Assembly: GCF_902506095.1 (NCBI RefSeq)
Contig: NZ_LR733293.1
Location: 1,848,457-1,912,456 of the forward strand
Direction of reading: 5' to 3'
Length of the DNA stretch: 64,000 bases
DNA from: Arthrobacter sp. 9AX
Lineage (GTDB): Bacteria; Actinomycetota; Actinomycetes; Actinomycetales; Micrococcaceae
Below the pieces are notes generated by a model, which saw only the letters and a list, made by a program, of their open reading frames with translations, had not been told where the DNA came from and made no database searches. Both the position numbers and the translations under genes were made by a program. Numbering within the stretch: the first letter of the stretch is position 1; the number at the start of each line of letters is the position of its first letter. Below, one piece after another: positions 29,506 through 38,793 of this stretch.

Positions 29506-29724
29506 AACCTAACGCCGGATGCCGTGTTGGGGGTAATGTTTGCTCCGGCAGCGCCGAAGCCGGACGGTCCTGCCGCCCTACTCATCATATGTGGATGCGT
29601 CGGCGAATCCTGCTTTATCGGGCGTCGGCATGGCACCGACTGTGCTGCTGCGGGCGGTTTCCGCCTGGCCTGGCGAAAGGGTTCGGGACATGACGGGGAA
29701 ATCTGTGATGGTGGCCACAAAGAT

Positions 29725-29752
29725 TTGTGTTTGTCCTTGCAGGTCCTAGACA
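29725..29752 (+). promoter_or_regulatory. Candidate pyc promoter
   Basis: TTGTGT and TAGACA are separated by 16 bp, 44 bp before the pyc ATG. It is a modest match to a sigma-70-type promoter. The 290-bp gap between the ParA and pyc genes holds no other feature I can support. Confidence 0.35.
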
Positions 29753-29795
29753 CTGTGACCACTCACCGATCCACCCGCAATGATGCAGGAGAAGT

Positions 29796-32700
29796 ATGTT
29801 TTCCAAAGTTCTGGTGGCCAACCGCGGCGAAATCGCGATCAGGGCCTTCCGCGCCGGCTACGAGCTGGGCGCAAAGACCGTTGCCGTTTTCCCCCAGGAG
29901 GACAGGAACTCGATCCACCGTCAGAAGGCGGACGAGGCCTATCTGATTGGCGAAGAGGGCCACCCCGTCCGCGCCTACCTGGACGTGGCCGAAGTAGTGC
30001 GGGTGGCCAAGGAATCAGGAGCGGACGCCATCTACCCCGGATACGGGTTCCTCTCGGAAAACCCGGACCTGGCCCGGGCGGCCAAGGACGCCGGCATCAC
30101 CTTTGTTGGCCCGCCCGCCGAGGTGCTGGAACTTGCCGGCAACAAGGTGGCGGCACTGAAGGCCGCCCGTGACGCCGGCGTTCCGGTCCTGAAGTCCAGC
30201 GCTCCGTCCAAGGACCTCGACGAACTCCTTGCAGCCGCGGACGAAATCGGTTTCCCCATTTTCGCCAAGGCCGTGGCCGGCGGCGGCGGGCGCGGCATGC
30301 GCCGGGTGGACACCCGCGAAGCCCTGCCTGAGGCCCTGCAGTCCGCCATGCGCGAAGCTGATGCAGCCTTCGGTGACCCCACCATGTTCCTCGAACAGGC
30401 TGTGCTGCGCCCGCGGCACATCGAAGTGCAGATCCTCGCCGACGCCGAGGGCAACGTGATGCACCTCTTCGAACGCGACTGCTCCATTCAGCGGCGCCAC
30501 CAGAAGGTCATCGAGATTGCACCCGCGCCCAACTTGGACGAGGGCATCCGGCAGGCCCTCTACCGGGACGCCGTCAAGTTCGCCAAGGCCCTGAACTACG
30601 TCAATGCCGGCACGGTGGAGTTCCTCGTGGACACCGTGGGTGAGCGCGCAGGCCAGCACGTCTTCATCGAGATGAACCCCCGCATCCAGGTGGAGCACAC
30701 CGTTACGGAAGAGGTCACCGACGTCGACCTCGTCCAGGCGCAGATGCGCATCGCCGCCGGCGAGACCCTGGCTGACCTGGGCCTCTCACAGGACACCGTC
30801 AGACTGCGCGGAGCCGCACTGCAGAGCCGTATCACCACAGAAGACCCGGCCAACGGCTTCCGCCCCGATGTCGGAAAGATCACCGGTTACCGTTCCGCCG
30901 GCGGCGCCGGTGTAAGGCTCGACGGCGGAACCGTTTACTCGGGTGCCGAAATCAGCCCGCACTTCGACTCGATGCTGGTCAAGCTCACCTGCCGCGGCAG
31001 GGATTACCCGGCCGCCGTCGCCCGCGCCCGCCGCGCCCTGGCGGAGTTCCGCATCCGCGGCGTCTCCACCAACATCAGCTTCCTGCAGGCGGTGCTTGAC
31101 GATCCCGACTTCGTCGCCGGCAACGTTGCCACGTCCTTCATCGACGAGCGTCCCGAGCTGCTCAAGGCCCGGGTCTCCGCAGACCGCGGCACCAAGCTTC
31201 TCACCTGGCTGGCGGATGTGACCGTCAACAAGCCCAACGGCGAGCTGACCGTCCACTCGGACCCCGCCGCAAAGCTTCCGTCCGTCAAGGACAAGCAGGC
31301 GCTGCCGGGCTCACGGCAGAAACTCCTGGAGCTGGGACCGGAAGGCTTCGCCAAGGCACTTCGCGAGCAGACCGCAGTGGCCGTCACGGACACAACCTTC
31401 CGCGACGCGCACCAGTCGCTGCTTGCCACCCGGGTCCGCACCCGCGACCTCGTCGCCGCCGGCCCCGCCGTCAGCGCGCTGACCCCGGAGCTATTGTCTG
31501 TTGAAGCCTGGGGCGGCGCCACGTATGACGTTGCCCTGCGGTTCCTGGGCGAAGACCCTTGGGACCGGCTCGGCGCCCTGCGCACGGCACTGCCGAACGT
31601 CTGCCTGCAGATGCTCCTCCGGGGCCGCAACACCGTGGGGTACACGCCCTACCCCGAAGAGGTCACGGAAGCCTTCGTCAACGAAGCTGCGGCAACCGGC
31701 ATCGACATTTTCAGGATCTTCGACGCGTTGAACGACGTCAGCCAGATGGCGCCGGCCATCCGCGCCGTACGTGCCACCGGCACCGCCGTCGCCGAGGTGG
31801 CCCTGTGCTACACCGGCGACCTCCTGGATCCGGCCGAGAAGCTTTACACGCTGGATTACTACCTGGAACTCGCGCAGAAGATCGTTGACGCCGGCGCCCA
31901 CATCCTGGCCATCAAGGACATGGCGGGCCTGCTCCGTCCCGCCGCGGGAGCGAAACTGGTTTCGGCGCTCCGGGAACGCTTCGACTTGCCCGTCCACCTG
32001 CACACCCACGACACCGCAGGCGGCCAGCTGGCTACCTTGCTGGCAGCCGTGGACGCAGGCGTGGACGCCGTGGATGTGGCCTCCGCGTCCCTGGCCGGAA
32101 CTACCAGCCAGGTATCGGCGTCGGCCCTGGTGGCAGCCCTGGCGCACACGCCTCGCGACACAGGCCTCAGCCTGGACGCCGTCAGCTCGCTGGAGCCGTA
32201 CTGGGAAGCCGTCCGCCGCGTGTACGCGCCGTTCGAATCGGGACTGCCCGGCCCCACCGGACGTGTGTACAAGCACGAGATCCCCGGCGGCCAGCTCTCG
32301 AACCTCCGCCAGCAGGCCATGGCCCTCGGCCTGGGGGAGCGCTTTGAAGCGATCGAGGACATGTACACCGCCGCGGACCGCATCCTGGGCCACCTGGTCA
32401 AGGTCACGCCGTCCTCGAAGGTGGTGGGCGACCTCGCCCTGCACCTGGTGGGCCTCAACGCCGACCCCGCAGACTTCAACGAGAACCCGCAGAACTATGA
32501 CATCCCGGACTCCGTCATCGGATTCCTGTCCGGCGAACTCGGCGATCCTCCGGGAGGCTGGCCTGAGCCGTTCCGCACCAAAGCCCTGCAGGGCCGGAGC
32601 GTGAAGGTCCGGGACGTGGAGCTCAGCGCCGAAGACAGTGCTGCTCTGAAGTCCGAGTCGAAGACCCGCCAGCACACCCTGAACAGGCTGCTCTTCGACG

Positions 32701-33194
32701 GACCCACCAAGGACTACCTCAAGAGCGTCGAAACCTACGGCAACCTCTCCGTGCTGGATACCCGCGACTACCTTTACGGCCTCCAGCGCGGCCAGGAGCA
32801 CGAGATCCAGCTGGAGAAGGGCGTGCGCTTGATCGCGTCCCTCGAAGCCGTGTCCGACCCCGACGAAAAGGGCATGCGCACCGTGATGTGCACCCTGAAC
32901 GGCCAGTCCCGCCCAGTGGTGGTCCGCGACCGTTCCGTGGTCAGCAACGTCAAGGCAGCCGAGAAGGCGGATCCCGCCCAGCCGGGGCACGTCGCAGCAC
33001 CGTTCGCCGGTGCCGTGACGGTCACGGTCAAGGCCGGCGACGAAGTCAACGCGGGCGACACTGTGGCCACCATCGAGGCGATGAAGATGGAGGCATCCAT
33101 CACGACGCCGGTAGCCGGCAAGGTATCCCGCCTGGCCATCTCCGCGGTGGAGCAGGTCCAGGGTGGAGATCTGCTGCTGGTCATCGAGCAGTAA
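29796..33194 (+). CDS. pyc: Pyruvate carboxylase
   Basis: Carboxylates pyruvate to oxaloacetate, refilling the TCA cycle. The 1132-residue single chain has all domains in order. Biotin carboxylase covers about 1-450, starting FSKVLVANRGEIAIRAF, with the ATP-binding GGGGRGMRRV. The carboxyltransferase spans about 520-800, with VTDTTFRDAHQS and metal-binding HLHTHDT. A PC allosteric linker follows, then a C-terminal biotinyl domain with the biotin Lys1097 in AMKMEA. AGGAG precedes the ATG. It is a single-gene unit ended by a hairpin. Pyruvate from the methylcitrate cycle could be one of its substrates. Confidence 0.97.
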   Translation: MFSKVLVANRGEIAIRAFRAGYELGAKTVAVFPQEDRNSIHRQKADEAYLIGEEGHPVRAYLDVAEVVRVAKESGADAIYPGYGFLSENPDLARAAKDAGITFVGPPAEVLELAGNKVAALKAARDAGVPVLKSSAPSKDLDELLAAADEIGFPIFAKAVAGGGGRGMRRVDTREALPEALQSAMREADAAFGDPTMFLEQAVLRPRHIEVQILADAEGNVMHLFERDCSIQRRHQKVIEIAPAPNLDEGIRQALYRDAVKFAKALNYVNAGTVEFLVDTVGERAGQHVFIEMNPRIQVEHTVTEEVTDVDLVQAQMRIAAGETLADLGLSQDTVRLRGAALQSRITTEDPANGFRPDVGKITGYRSAGGAGVRLDGGTVYSGAEISPHFDSMLVKLTCRGRDYPAAVARARRALAEFRIRGVSTNISFLQAVLDDPDFVAGNVATSFIDERPELLKARVSADRGTKLLTWLADVTVNKPNGELTVHSDPAAKLPSVKDKQALPGSRQKLLELGPEGFAKALREQTAVAVTDTTFRDAHQSLLATRVRTRDLVAAGPAVSALTPELLSVEAWGGATYDVALRFLGEDPWDRLGALRTALPNVCLQMLLRGRNTVGYTPYPEEVTEAFVNEAAATGIDIFRIFDALNDVSQMAPAIRAVRATGTAVAEVALCYTGDLLDPAEKLYTLDYYLELAQKIVDAGAHILAIKDMAGLLRPAAGAKLVSALRERFDLPVHLHTHDTAGGQLATLLAAVDAGVDAVDVASASLAGTTSQVSASALVAALAHTPRDTGLSLDAVSSLEPYWEAVRRVYAPFESGLPGPTGRVYKHEIPGGQLSNLRQQAMALGLGERFEAIEDMYTAADRILGHLVKVTPSSKVVGDLALHLVGLNADPADFNENPQNYDIPDSVIGFLSGELGDPPGGWPEPFRTKALQGRSVKVRDVELSAEDSAALKSESKTRQHTLNRLLFDGPTKDYLKSVETYGNLSVLDTRDYLYGLQRGQEHEIQLEKGVRLIASLEAVSDPDEKGMRTVMCTLNGQSRPVVVRDRSVVSNVKAAEKADPAQPGHVAAPFAGAVTVTVKAGDEVNAGDTVATIEAMKMEASITTPVAGKVSRLAISAVEQVQGGDLLLVIEQ

Positions 33195-33222
33195 GCAGCA
33201 ACAGCACAACCACCGACGAAAT

Positions 33223-33254
33223 GAAGGGCCGCTCCTGGTTGGGAGCGGCCCTTC
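33223..33254 (+). terminator. Hairpin terminator after pyc
   Basis: GAAGGGCCGCTCC and its complement form a 13-bp stem with a 6-base loop, 28 bp after the pyc stop, with only a weak T-rich tail. Confidence 0.75.
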
Positions 33255-33312
33255 TCCCGTTCCACGGGAGCAAGCTCGAGTGACGGCAGGCTTGGTTTGG
33301 AACTTGGTACAG

Positions 33313-33419
33313 GCGGGCCGCGGTCCGGCAGCGTGCGTAAAAGGGGCCCCGCGCCCCTGCTCGCCGCGAAGCGGCTTGAGCCGGGCGCGGGGAATAGCAC
33401 GCAGAGGACCGGGGCCCGC
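33313..33419. repeat. 107-bp nested inverted repeat
   Basis: Four arm pairs nest inside each other. The outer pair is GCGGGCCGCGGTCC (33313) with GGACCGGGGCCCGC (33406). Next is GCGTGC (33331) with GCACGC (33397), then CCCCGCGCCC (33347) with GGGCGCGGGG (33383). The inner pair is GCTCGCCGC with GCGGCTTGAGC, closed by GAA. It fills the gap between convergent pyc and acyl-CoA ligase genes and could be a large terminator for the minus-strand gene, a cruciform, or a mobile palindromic element. Confidence 0.75.
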
Positions 33420-33432
33420 CGGGCCGGGGGAG

Positions 33433-35241
33433 TCAGGAGCGTGGTGCCGCGTACATCTCCTCGATGACGGTCTCGAAGTCCTTCATGACCTGGGCCCGCT
33501 TGACCTTCATTGAGGGGGTCAGGTGGCCGGAGGCTTCGGTGAAATCCGCGGGCACGATGCGGAAGGACTTGATGGCCTCAGCCTGCGAGACGGACGAGTT
33601 GGCTGCGGTGATCAGGTCCTGGACTGCTGCCCTCACCACCGGGTTGTCCGCAGCCTGCTCCAGCGTCGTGTCCCCGGGCAGTCCGTGGCGCTGCAGCCAA
33701 CCCGGCAGCGCTTCCTGGTCCAGGGTGACCAGCGCCCCGATGAACGGCCTGTTGTCTCCCACCACCAGCACCTGGGAGACCAGCGCGTCGGCGCGGATCT
33801 GGTCCTCGAGCAGCGCGGGGATCACGTTCTTGCCGCCGGCGGTGACGATGATTTCCTTCTTGCGGCCGGTAATCCACACGAAGCCATCCTCGTCGAGGCG
33901 GCCGATGTCGCCGGTACGGAACCAGCCGTCGTCGAACGTCTCGCCGGTGAGGTCCTCGCGCTTGTAGTAGCCGCGCATCACGCACACACCCTGGGCGAGA
34001 ATTTCGCCGTCCTCGGCGATCCTGACAGCGTTCCCCGGCAATGGCTTGCCCACCGACCCGATCTTGATCAGTGACGGCGTGTTGACCGAGATGGGGGCGG
34101 TGGTTTCCGTGAGGCCGTAGCCTTCCAGCACCTGCAGGCCGATGCCCTGGAAGAAGTGGCCCAGGCGTTCACCCAGCGGTCCGCCGCCGGAGACCGCGTG
34201 GGCAACGTGGCCGCCCATGGCAGCCCGCAGTTTGCCGTACACCAGCTTGTCGAAGAGGGCGTGGCGAAGCTTGAGGCCCAAGCCGACCCGCCCGTTCTGG
34301 CGGGCCTTGGAAAAGGCAATGGCGGTATCGGCGGCGCGGTGGAAGATGGCTCCCTTGCCCCCGTCTTCGGCCTTGGTCAGCGCCGAGTTGTACACCTTTT
34401 CGAACACGCGGGGCACGGCGAGGATGAAGGTGGGCTCGTAGCTCTGCAGGTCGGAGAGCAGGTTCTTGATGTCCGGGGTGTGCGCCACGGTGGTTCCGGC
34501 GGCCATGGCCAGGACAGAGATGAACCGGGCGAAAACGTGGGCCAGCGGCAGGAACATGATGGTTTTGGCGTCCTCGTGCACGATCTCGCCGATGATGGCG
34601 AGGGCGTTCTCCGAGAGTTCAACGAAGTTTCCGTGCGTGAGTTCGCAGCCCTTTGGGCGTCCCGTGGTGCCGGAGGTGTAGATGATGGTGGCAACGTCAT
34701 CCAGGCGGGCAGTGGCGCGGCGTGCCTCAAGGTCGGCATCGCTGACGCCGCGGCCGGCCTCGCGCAGCTGATCGAGCCCGTCGCCTTCGAGCTGCCATAC
34801 GTGCTGCAGCGCAGTAAGGCCCTCGGCGTTCACTGCCTGGCGGATCACGTTCTCATGGTGGGCAGCTTCGCCGAAGGCTGCCACCGCACCTGAATCGCCG
34901 AGGTTCCAGGCCACCTGTGAGGGGGAGGACGTCTCGTAGATGGGAACCGAGACTGCCCCGGCGAACCAGATGGCAAAGTCCACCAGGGCCCATTCGTAAC
35001 GGGTCCGCGACATGATTCCCACACGGTCACCGGCGGCCACGCCGCTGGCCATGAGCCCCTTGGCGAGGGCTGTGACGTCGGCGAGGAAGTCCGTGGCGGA
35101 AATATCCTGCCAGGATCCGGCCGGGTCCAGTCGCGAAAACAGTGATGGATTGCTGGGCTTGGCGGCCTGCCGCAATACCAGGTCCGTGATGTTGGTTTCC
35201 GGTGGGACAACAACAAGAGGCGGAACACTGAATTCGCGCAC
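33433..35241 (-). CDS. Long-chain fatty acid-CoA ligase (FadD15-like)
   Basis: Activates long-chain fatty acids to acyl-CoA through an acyl-adenylate, at the membrane face. The 602-residue ANL-family protein has IIYTSGTTGRPKGCELTH, the GYGLTETTAPISVN motif and the hinge WITGRKKEIIVTAGGKNV. It matches the AMP-forming long-chain ligases near aroG in mycobacteria (FadD15). AAAGGAG precedes its GTG start. Phospholipid acyltransferases are encoded nearby, so it may supply acyl groups or recycle free fatty acids. It is divergent from the glucokinase gene. Confidence 0.87.
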   Translation of the reverse strand: MREFSVPPLVVVPPETNITDLVLRQAAKPSNPSLFSRLDPAGSWQDISATDFLADVTALAKGLMASGVAAGDRVGIMSRTRYEWALVDFAIWFAGAVSVPIYETSSPSQVAWNLGDSGAVAAFGEAAHHENVIRQAVNAEGLTALQHVWQLEGDGLDQLREAGRGVSDADLEARRATARLDDVATIIYTSGTTGRPKGCELTHGNFVELSENALAIIGEIVHEDAKTIMFLPLAHVFARFISVLAMAAGTTVAHTPDIKNLLSDLQSYEPTFILAVPRVFEKVYNSALTKAEDGGKGAIFHRAADTAIAFSKARQNGRVGLGLKLRHALFDKLVYGKLRAAMGGHVAHAVSGGGPLGERLGHFFQGIGLQVLEGYGLTETTAPISVNTPSLIKIGSVGKPLPGNAVRIAEDGEILAQGVCVMRGYYKREDLTGETFDDGWFRTGDIGRLDEDGFVWITGRKKEIIVTAGGKNVIPALLEDQIRADALVSQVLVVGDNRPFIGALVTLDQEALPGWLQRHGLPGDTTLEQAADNPVVRAAVQDLITAANSSVSQAEAIKSFRIVPADFTEASGHLTPSMKVKRAQVMKDFETVIEEMYAAPRS

Positions 35242-35404
35242 TATAGCTCCTTTGATATCCGAAGACCCGGGCAGGGTATGCCTAAAGACTAGTACGCCTG
35301 TACCGGGCCGTGCAGAATCTAAAGTTACTGGTTGGTAACATAGCCGTCAATGCCACGATGCGGACATACAGGCCCGGTACCCGCCCGGGCGGGAGGTGCC
35401 CGCC

Positions 35405-35410
35405 TAGAAT
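35405..35410 (+). promoter_or_regulatory. Candidate -10 hexamer of a leaderless promoter (glucokinase)
   Basis: TAGAAT lies eight bases before the ATG at 35419, with no ribosome binding site between, which suggests transcription starting at or one base from the start codon. No clear -35 is seen. Confidence 0.35.
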
Positions 35411-35418
35411 GGTTGATT

Positions 35419-36510
35419 ATGTATGCACCGCCCCCCGGCGAACAGGCCGGCCCCCTGCGACGACCAGTTCCATGGAAGCGGCGGCCAACCCCGGGCCGGG
35501 CGCGGATGCGGCACGGCGACAGCTTCCGCGAACACCTTCGCCTTGGGCGGCGGGGCCTCGCGATCGGCATCGATATTGGCGGCACCAAGGTGGCTGCGGG
35601 CGTCGTGGATGCCGAGGGCAGGATCCTCAGCGAGGCGCGCCGGTCAACGCCCGGAACGGATCCCCGGGCCGTGGAGCAGGTCATCGTTGAACTGGTCGAA
35701 GAACTGGGCCGCGGGCACCGGATCTGGTCCGTGGGAATTGGCGCGGCCGGGTGGATGGACCTCGACGGCGGCACGGTGCTTTTCAGTCCGCACCTCGCCT
35801 GGCGCAACGAGCCCCTCCGGGACAACCTGCAAAAATTGCTTCGCCGCCCCGTGCTGTTGGCGAACGACGCCGACGCCGCGGCCTGGGCGGAATGGCGCTT
35901 TGGCGCCGGTCAGGGTGAAGACCGGCTGGTATGCATCACCCTGGGCACCGGAATCGGCGGCGCCATGGTGATGGACGGCCGGGTGGAGCGCGGCAGGTTC
36001 GGCGTGGCAGGAGAATTCGGCCACCAGATCATCATGCCCGGCGGGCACCGGTGCGAGTGCGGAAACCGCGGGTGCTGGGAGCAGTACGCCTCCGGCAACG
36101 CGTTGGGACGCGAAGCGCGGATCCTGGCACGGGCCAACTCGCCGGTGGCACAGGAACTCCTGGCAGCCGTGGGCGGACATTCCGAGACGATTACCGGTGC
36201 CATCGTCACCGAACTTGCCCTCGCCGGCGACGCTGCCTCACGCGAGCTGCTGGACGAGGTGGGTGAATGGCTCGGGCTGGGGCTGGCCAATCTTGCGGCA
36301 GCACTGGATCCGGGCCTGTTCGTCATCGGCGGCGGCCTGTGCTCCGCGGGTGACCTCCTGGTGGAGCCCGCCCGGAAGGCCTTTTCCCGGAACCTGACGG
36401 GCCGGGGCTTCCGGCCGGCAGCCGCCATCGATCTGGCGGCGCTGGGACCCAACGCCGGCCTGATCGGCGCAGCCGACCTCTCCAGGGTCAGCAGCAGGCT
36501 GCGCGGCTGA
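35419..36510 (+). CDS. glk: ROK-family glucokinase
   Basis: Phosphorylates glucose to glucose 6-phosphate in the cytosol. The ROK core starts at LAIGIDIGGTKVAAGVVD, with the phosphate motif. It has the catalytic Asp region LANDADAAAWAEW, GTGIGGAMVMDG, and the zinc site with its His and three Cys in GHRCECGNRGCWEQYASG. The protein is 363 residues from ATG 35419. A later ATG at 35506 would remove a Pro/Arg-rich 29-residue front that is unlike the family and may not be translated. ROK repressors would carry a helix-turn-helix, which is absent, so a sugar kinase is favoured. Confidence 0.83.
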   Translation: MYAPPPGEQAGPLRRPVPWKRRPTPGRARMRHGDSFREHLRLGRRGLAIGIDIGGTKVAAGVVDAEGRILSEARRSTPGTDPRAVEQVIVELVEELGRGHRIWSVGIGAAGWMDLDGGTVLFSPHLAWRNEPLRDNLQKLLRRPVLLANDADAAAWAEWRFGAGQGEDRLVCITLGTGIGGAMVMDGRVERGRFGVAGEFGHQIIMPGGHRCECGNRGCWEQYASGNALGREARILARANSPVAQELLAAVGGHSETITGAIVTELALAGDAASRELLDEVGEWLGLGLANLAAALDPGLFVIGGGLCSAGDLLVEPARKAFSRNLTGRGFRPAAAIDLAALGPNAGLIGAADLSRVSSRLRG

Positions 36511-36528
36511 TGCAGTAGCGGTGCGGCG

Positions 36529-37095
36529 CTAAACCCGGGCGCCGTCGTCGTTATCGTCTTTTTCCTGCGGCAGCTTCATGATCAGGTAGACCGTCCCCAG
36601 GACGAAGACCGCCACGATCCCCACAACGGCCAGCAGCGGTGCCGATCGCCAGAACATGGCAGACAACAGAAGCGCAACGGGCCCGCCCACCGCGGCGAGC
36701 CACGCCAGCATTGTCAGCGGATCGGTTCCGGCGAGGCTCGGCGGTTCCTCGGGAATGAACTCGCCTGCGTCCTCCGGCTCCTCATAGTCGCGGGGCCCGG
36801 CAGCATTGCCGTCAGCGGCAGGGGCATCCGGGGAACGGCCGGCGGTGGAGGCCTCATGGCGCTCGGCGGCGGACAGCTCGGTGGGCGCCGCCCCCGCAAG
36901 GCCCAACGGGTCGAAATCCCGGAACGTTGCTGCCCGGCCCGCGGCCGGTGGCGTTCCGTCATCCTCAGCCGGACCATCTTCCGGGGCGCCGGGTTCGGCG
37001 GGGGATTTTCCTTCGAGCCGGGCTACGAGGTCAAGCCAGATCGCGTCGTCCTGGTTGGCGCCCTGGTCCGGGGAGCCGGGGTCAGGCCTGTTCAT
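36529..37095 (-). CDS. Hypothetical acidic protein with two C-terminal membrane helices
   Basis: A 188-residue protein of no family I recognise. Residues 1-125 are Pro/Ala/Glu/Asp-rich and likely disordered. Two hydrophobic segments follow, near 130-150 (LTMLAWLAAVGGPVALLL) and 155-176 (LAVVGIVAVFVLGTVYLIM), and a short charged tail ends it. The ATG at 37095 overlaps the end of the preceding hydrolase gene by 14 bp, so it is the third gene of that operon. A role with the hydrolases is suggested only by coupling. Confidence 0.75.
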   Translation of the reverse strand: MNRPDPGSPDQGANQDDAIWLDLVARLEGKSPAEPGAPEDGPAEDDGTPPAAGRAATFRDFDPLGLAGAAPTELSAAERHEASTAGRSPDAPAADGNAAGPRDYEEPEDAGEFIPEEPPSLAGTDPLTMLAWLAAVGGPVALLLSAMFWRSAPLLAVVGIVAVFVLGTVYLIMKLPQEKDDNDDGARV

Positions 37096-37897
37096 GGGAC
37101 GCCTCCTGGCCCGCTGGTGCAGGGGAGACCGAAGCAGGGGCGGCAGCGGAGGCCAGGCCGCGGACAAAGTCCACCGAACCGCGGAAGATCTGTTCCGCAT
37201 CGTTGTCGAGGGTGGCCACGTGGTAGCTGTTGTCCAGCCGGACCAGCTCCAGGGGCGCATGGGTCAGGCCGCGTCGAAGGGCAACGACGCTGGAGTCGGA
37301 CACCACGTGGTCCACGGTGGAGCGGTAGACCTGGACGGGCGCGGTGACCCTGGGCAGGAGCCTGATGGTGTCCTTGAACATCTTGTTGAGTTCGTGGGCG
37401 GCGGCCACGGGGGTGCGGGGATAGGCTCCCTCGTCCATGCCTTCCTTGAGGATGTCGTTGGCGATGGCAGGTGTGCTTTTCATCACCAGCTTCAGGATGC
37501 CGGCGAGCGGTGCGCGGGGGTCGTCGATGACCAGGCCCGGATTCACGAGGACCACCCCGGCCACCGGACGGGTGGCAGCGATCCGCAACGCCAGAGCTCC
37601 GCCCATGCTCAGTCCCGCCGCGAAAACGTAGTCACAGTCCGCCTCCAGTTCCAGGTACGCGTCATCAAGGGCGCCGTGCCATTGCTGCCACCGGGTCCGC
37701 GCGAGTTCCTGCCAGCTGGTGCCGTGCCCGGGCAGCAGTGGCATCCGGACAGCAAAGCCGGCCGCGGCGAAGGCCTGCGCCCAAGAGCGCAGCCCGTGCG
37801 GGCTTCCGGTGAAGCCATGCGAGAGGACCACGCCCACCCTGGGGCCGTCGCCGCTGAAAGGACTGCTGTAGGGGCTGTGGTCCGGGCTGGAGGTCAT
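37082..37897 (-). CDS. Alpha/beta hydrolase, carboxylesterase/monoglyceride lipase type (copy 2)
   Basis: A 271-residue serine hydrolase. The nucleophile is in AGLSMGGALAL, the oxyanion region in LSHGFTGSP and PLLPGHGTSW, a candidate acid residue in STVDHVV, and the catalytic His in the SYHVATLD stretch. No signal peptide is seen. It is clearly a paralog of the next gene upstream, sharing HGFTGSP, PLLPGHGT, LARTRW, GLSMGGA and HVATLD at matching places. The ATG overlaps that gene by four bases. Likely substrates are short or medium acyl esters; none is proven. Confidence 0.85.
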   Translation of the reverse strand: MTSSPDHSPYSSPFSGDGPRVGVVLSHGFTGSPHGLRSWAQAFAAAGFAVRMPLLPGHGTSWQELARTRWQQWHGALDDAYLELEADCDYVFAAGLSMGGALALRIAATRPVAGVVLVNPGLVIDDPRAPLAGILKLVMKSTPAIANDILKEGMDEGAYPRTPVAAAHELNKMFKDTIRLLPRVTAPVQVYRSTVDHVVSDSSVVALRRGLTHAPLELVRLDNSYHVATLDNDAEQIFRGSVDFVRGLASAAAPASVSPAPAGQEASHEQA

Positions 37898-38682
37898 GGG
37901 GTCTCCATTGAGGTTCTCTGGCGGGCGTGGGCGCGGAAAAAGGCGCTGGATTTTGTGAAGATCTCCGGCGCGTCCACGTCCAGCGTAGCCACATGGCCGC
38001 TGCTGGCAAGGCTGACCACGTCCGTGAGTTGTTCGCCCAGGCGGTTTCGCAGCACAGCCAGTGATGTGGGCGGGACCACGGCGTCCGTATCGGACTTGAA
38101 TACCTGCACCGGAGCGGTGATGCCGGTCAGGCCCCGGATGGCTGCGCCGAACAGCTTCTTGAGTTCGTGCACCGCCGAGAGGGGAGTGCGCGAGTAGTCC
38201 CCGTCCTCGGTGGCGGCCGCCGTGGGCTGGTCCTCCTGGATGGGGATAGTTGTTTTTTGGATATACTTCAGCACGCCAATAACCCGCACGCGCCGGTCGT
38301 AGAAGCTAAGGCCCGGGTTGACCACCGAGACCCCTGCCACCTGGTGCCGCGAGGCAGTGAGCAGCGCGATGGCCCCGCCCATGGACAAACCCGCCACGAA
38401 ACAGGTGTCCGTGCGCCCCGCCAGGTCCACGTAGGCGGCTTCAAAACTCCTGTACCACTCATTCCACCGGGTCCGGGCAAGCTGTCGCCAGTCCGTGCCG
38501 TGGCCTGGGAGCAGGGGAACAGTTACCGCGTATCCCTGTGACGCGAGGTGCTCCGCCCACGGCAAAACGCTCAGTGGGCTGCCGGTGAAGCCATGGCAGA
38601 TGGCCACGCCGATCCGGGCGTTGGGACCATGGCCGGGGTAGCTGAAAGCGGCAGGACGTGACGGAATGCTGCTTTCGCTCAT
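37894..38682 (-). CDS. Alpha/beta hydrolase, carboxylesterase/monoglyceride lipase type (copy 1)
   Basis: A 262-residue cytosolic-type serine hydrolase and first gene of a three-gene operon. Nucleophile motif is AGLSMGGAIAL, with CHGFTGSPLS and PLLPGHGTDW near the start, SDTDAVV for the acid residue and SGHVATLD for the catalytic His. Its paralog at 37082 is similar over nearly the whole length, which points to a tandem duplication. The locus sits beside an acyltransferase gene read the other way, so lipid or acylglycerol turnover is a fair guess. Confidence 0.86.
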   Translation of the reverse strand: MSESSIPSRPAAFSYPGHGPNARIGVAICHGFTGSPLSVLPWAEHLASQGYAVTVPLLPGHGTDWRQLARTRWNEWYRSFEAAYVDLAGRTDTCFVAGLSMGGAIALLTASRHQVAGVSVVNPGLSFYDRRVRVIGVLKYIQKTTIPIQEDQPTAAATEDGDYSRTPLSAVHELKKLFGAAIRGLTGITAPVQVFKSDTDAVVPPTSLAVLRNRLGEQLTDVVSLASSGHVATLDVDAPEIFTKSSAFFRAHARQRTSMETP

Positions 38683-38793
38683 GACTCCATCGTGTCACTG
38701 TTCCCGGCAAATCTCACTAGAGTAGGGTTGCATTGAACTGCTGACCAGGCCCGATGCCGGGCTTGAAGGCTGCCTTCCGGAGAGGTTTCACAC

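Noticed and set aside
31491..33209. 572-codon minus-strand open frame across pyc
   Set aside because: Antisense to the carboxyltransferase and biotinyl domains of pyc; no family motif.
36524..36544. CGGCGC/GCGCCG hairpin at the convergent end of the glucokinase gene
   Set aside because: Only a 6-bp stem, inside the end of the next gene and with no T-run; too weak to call a terminator.
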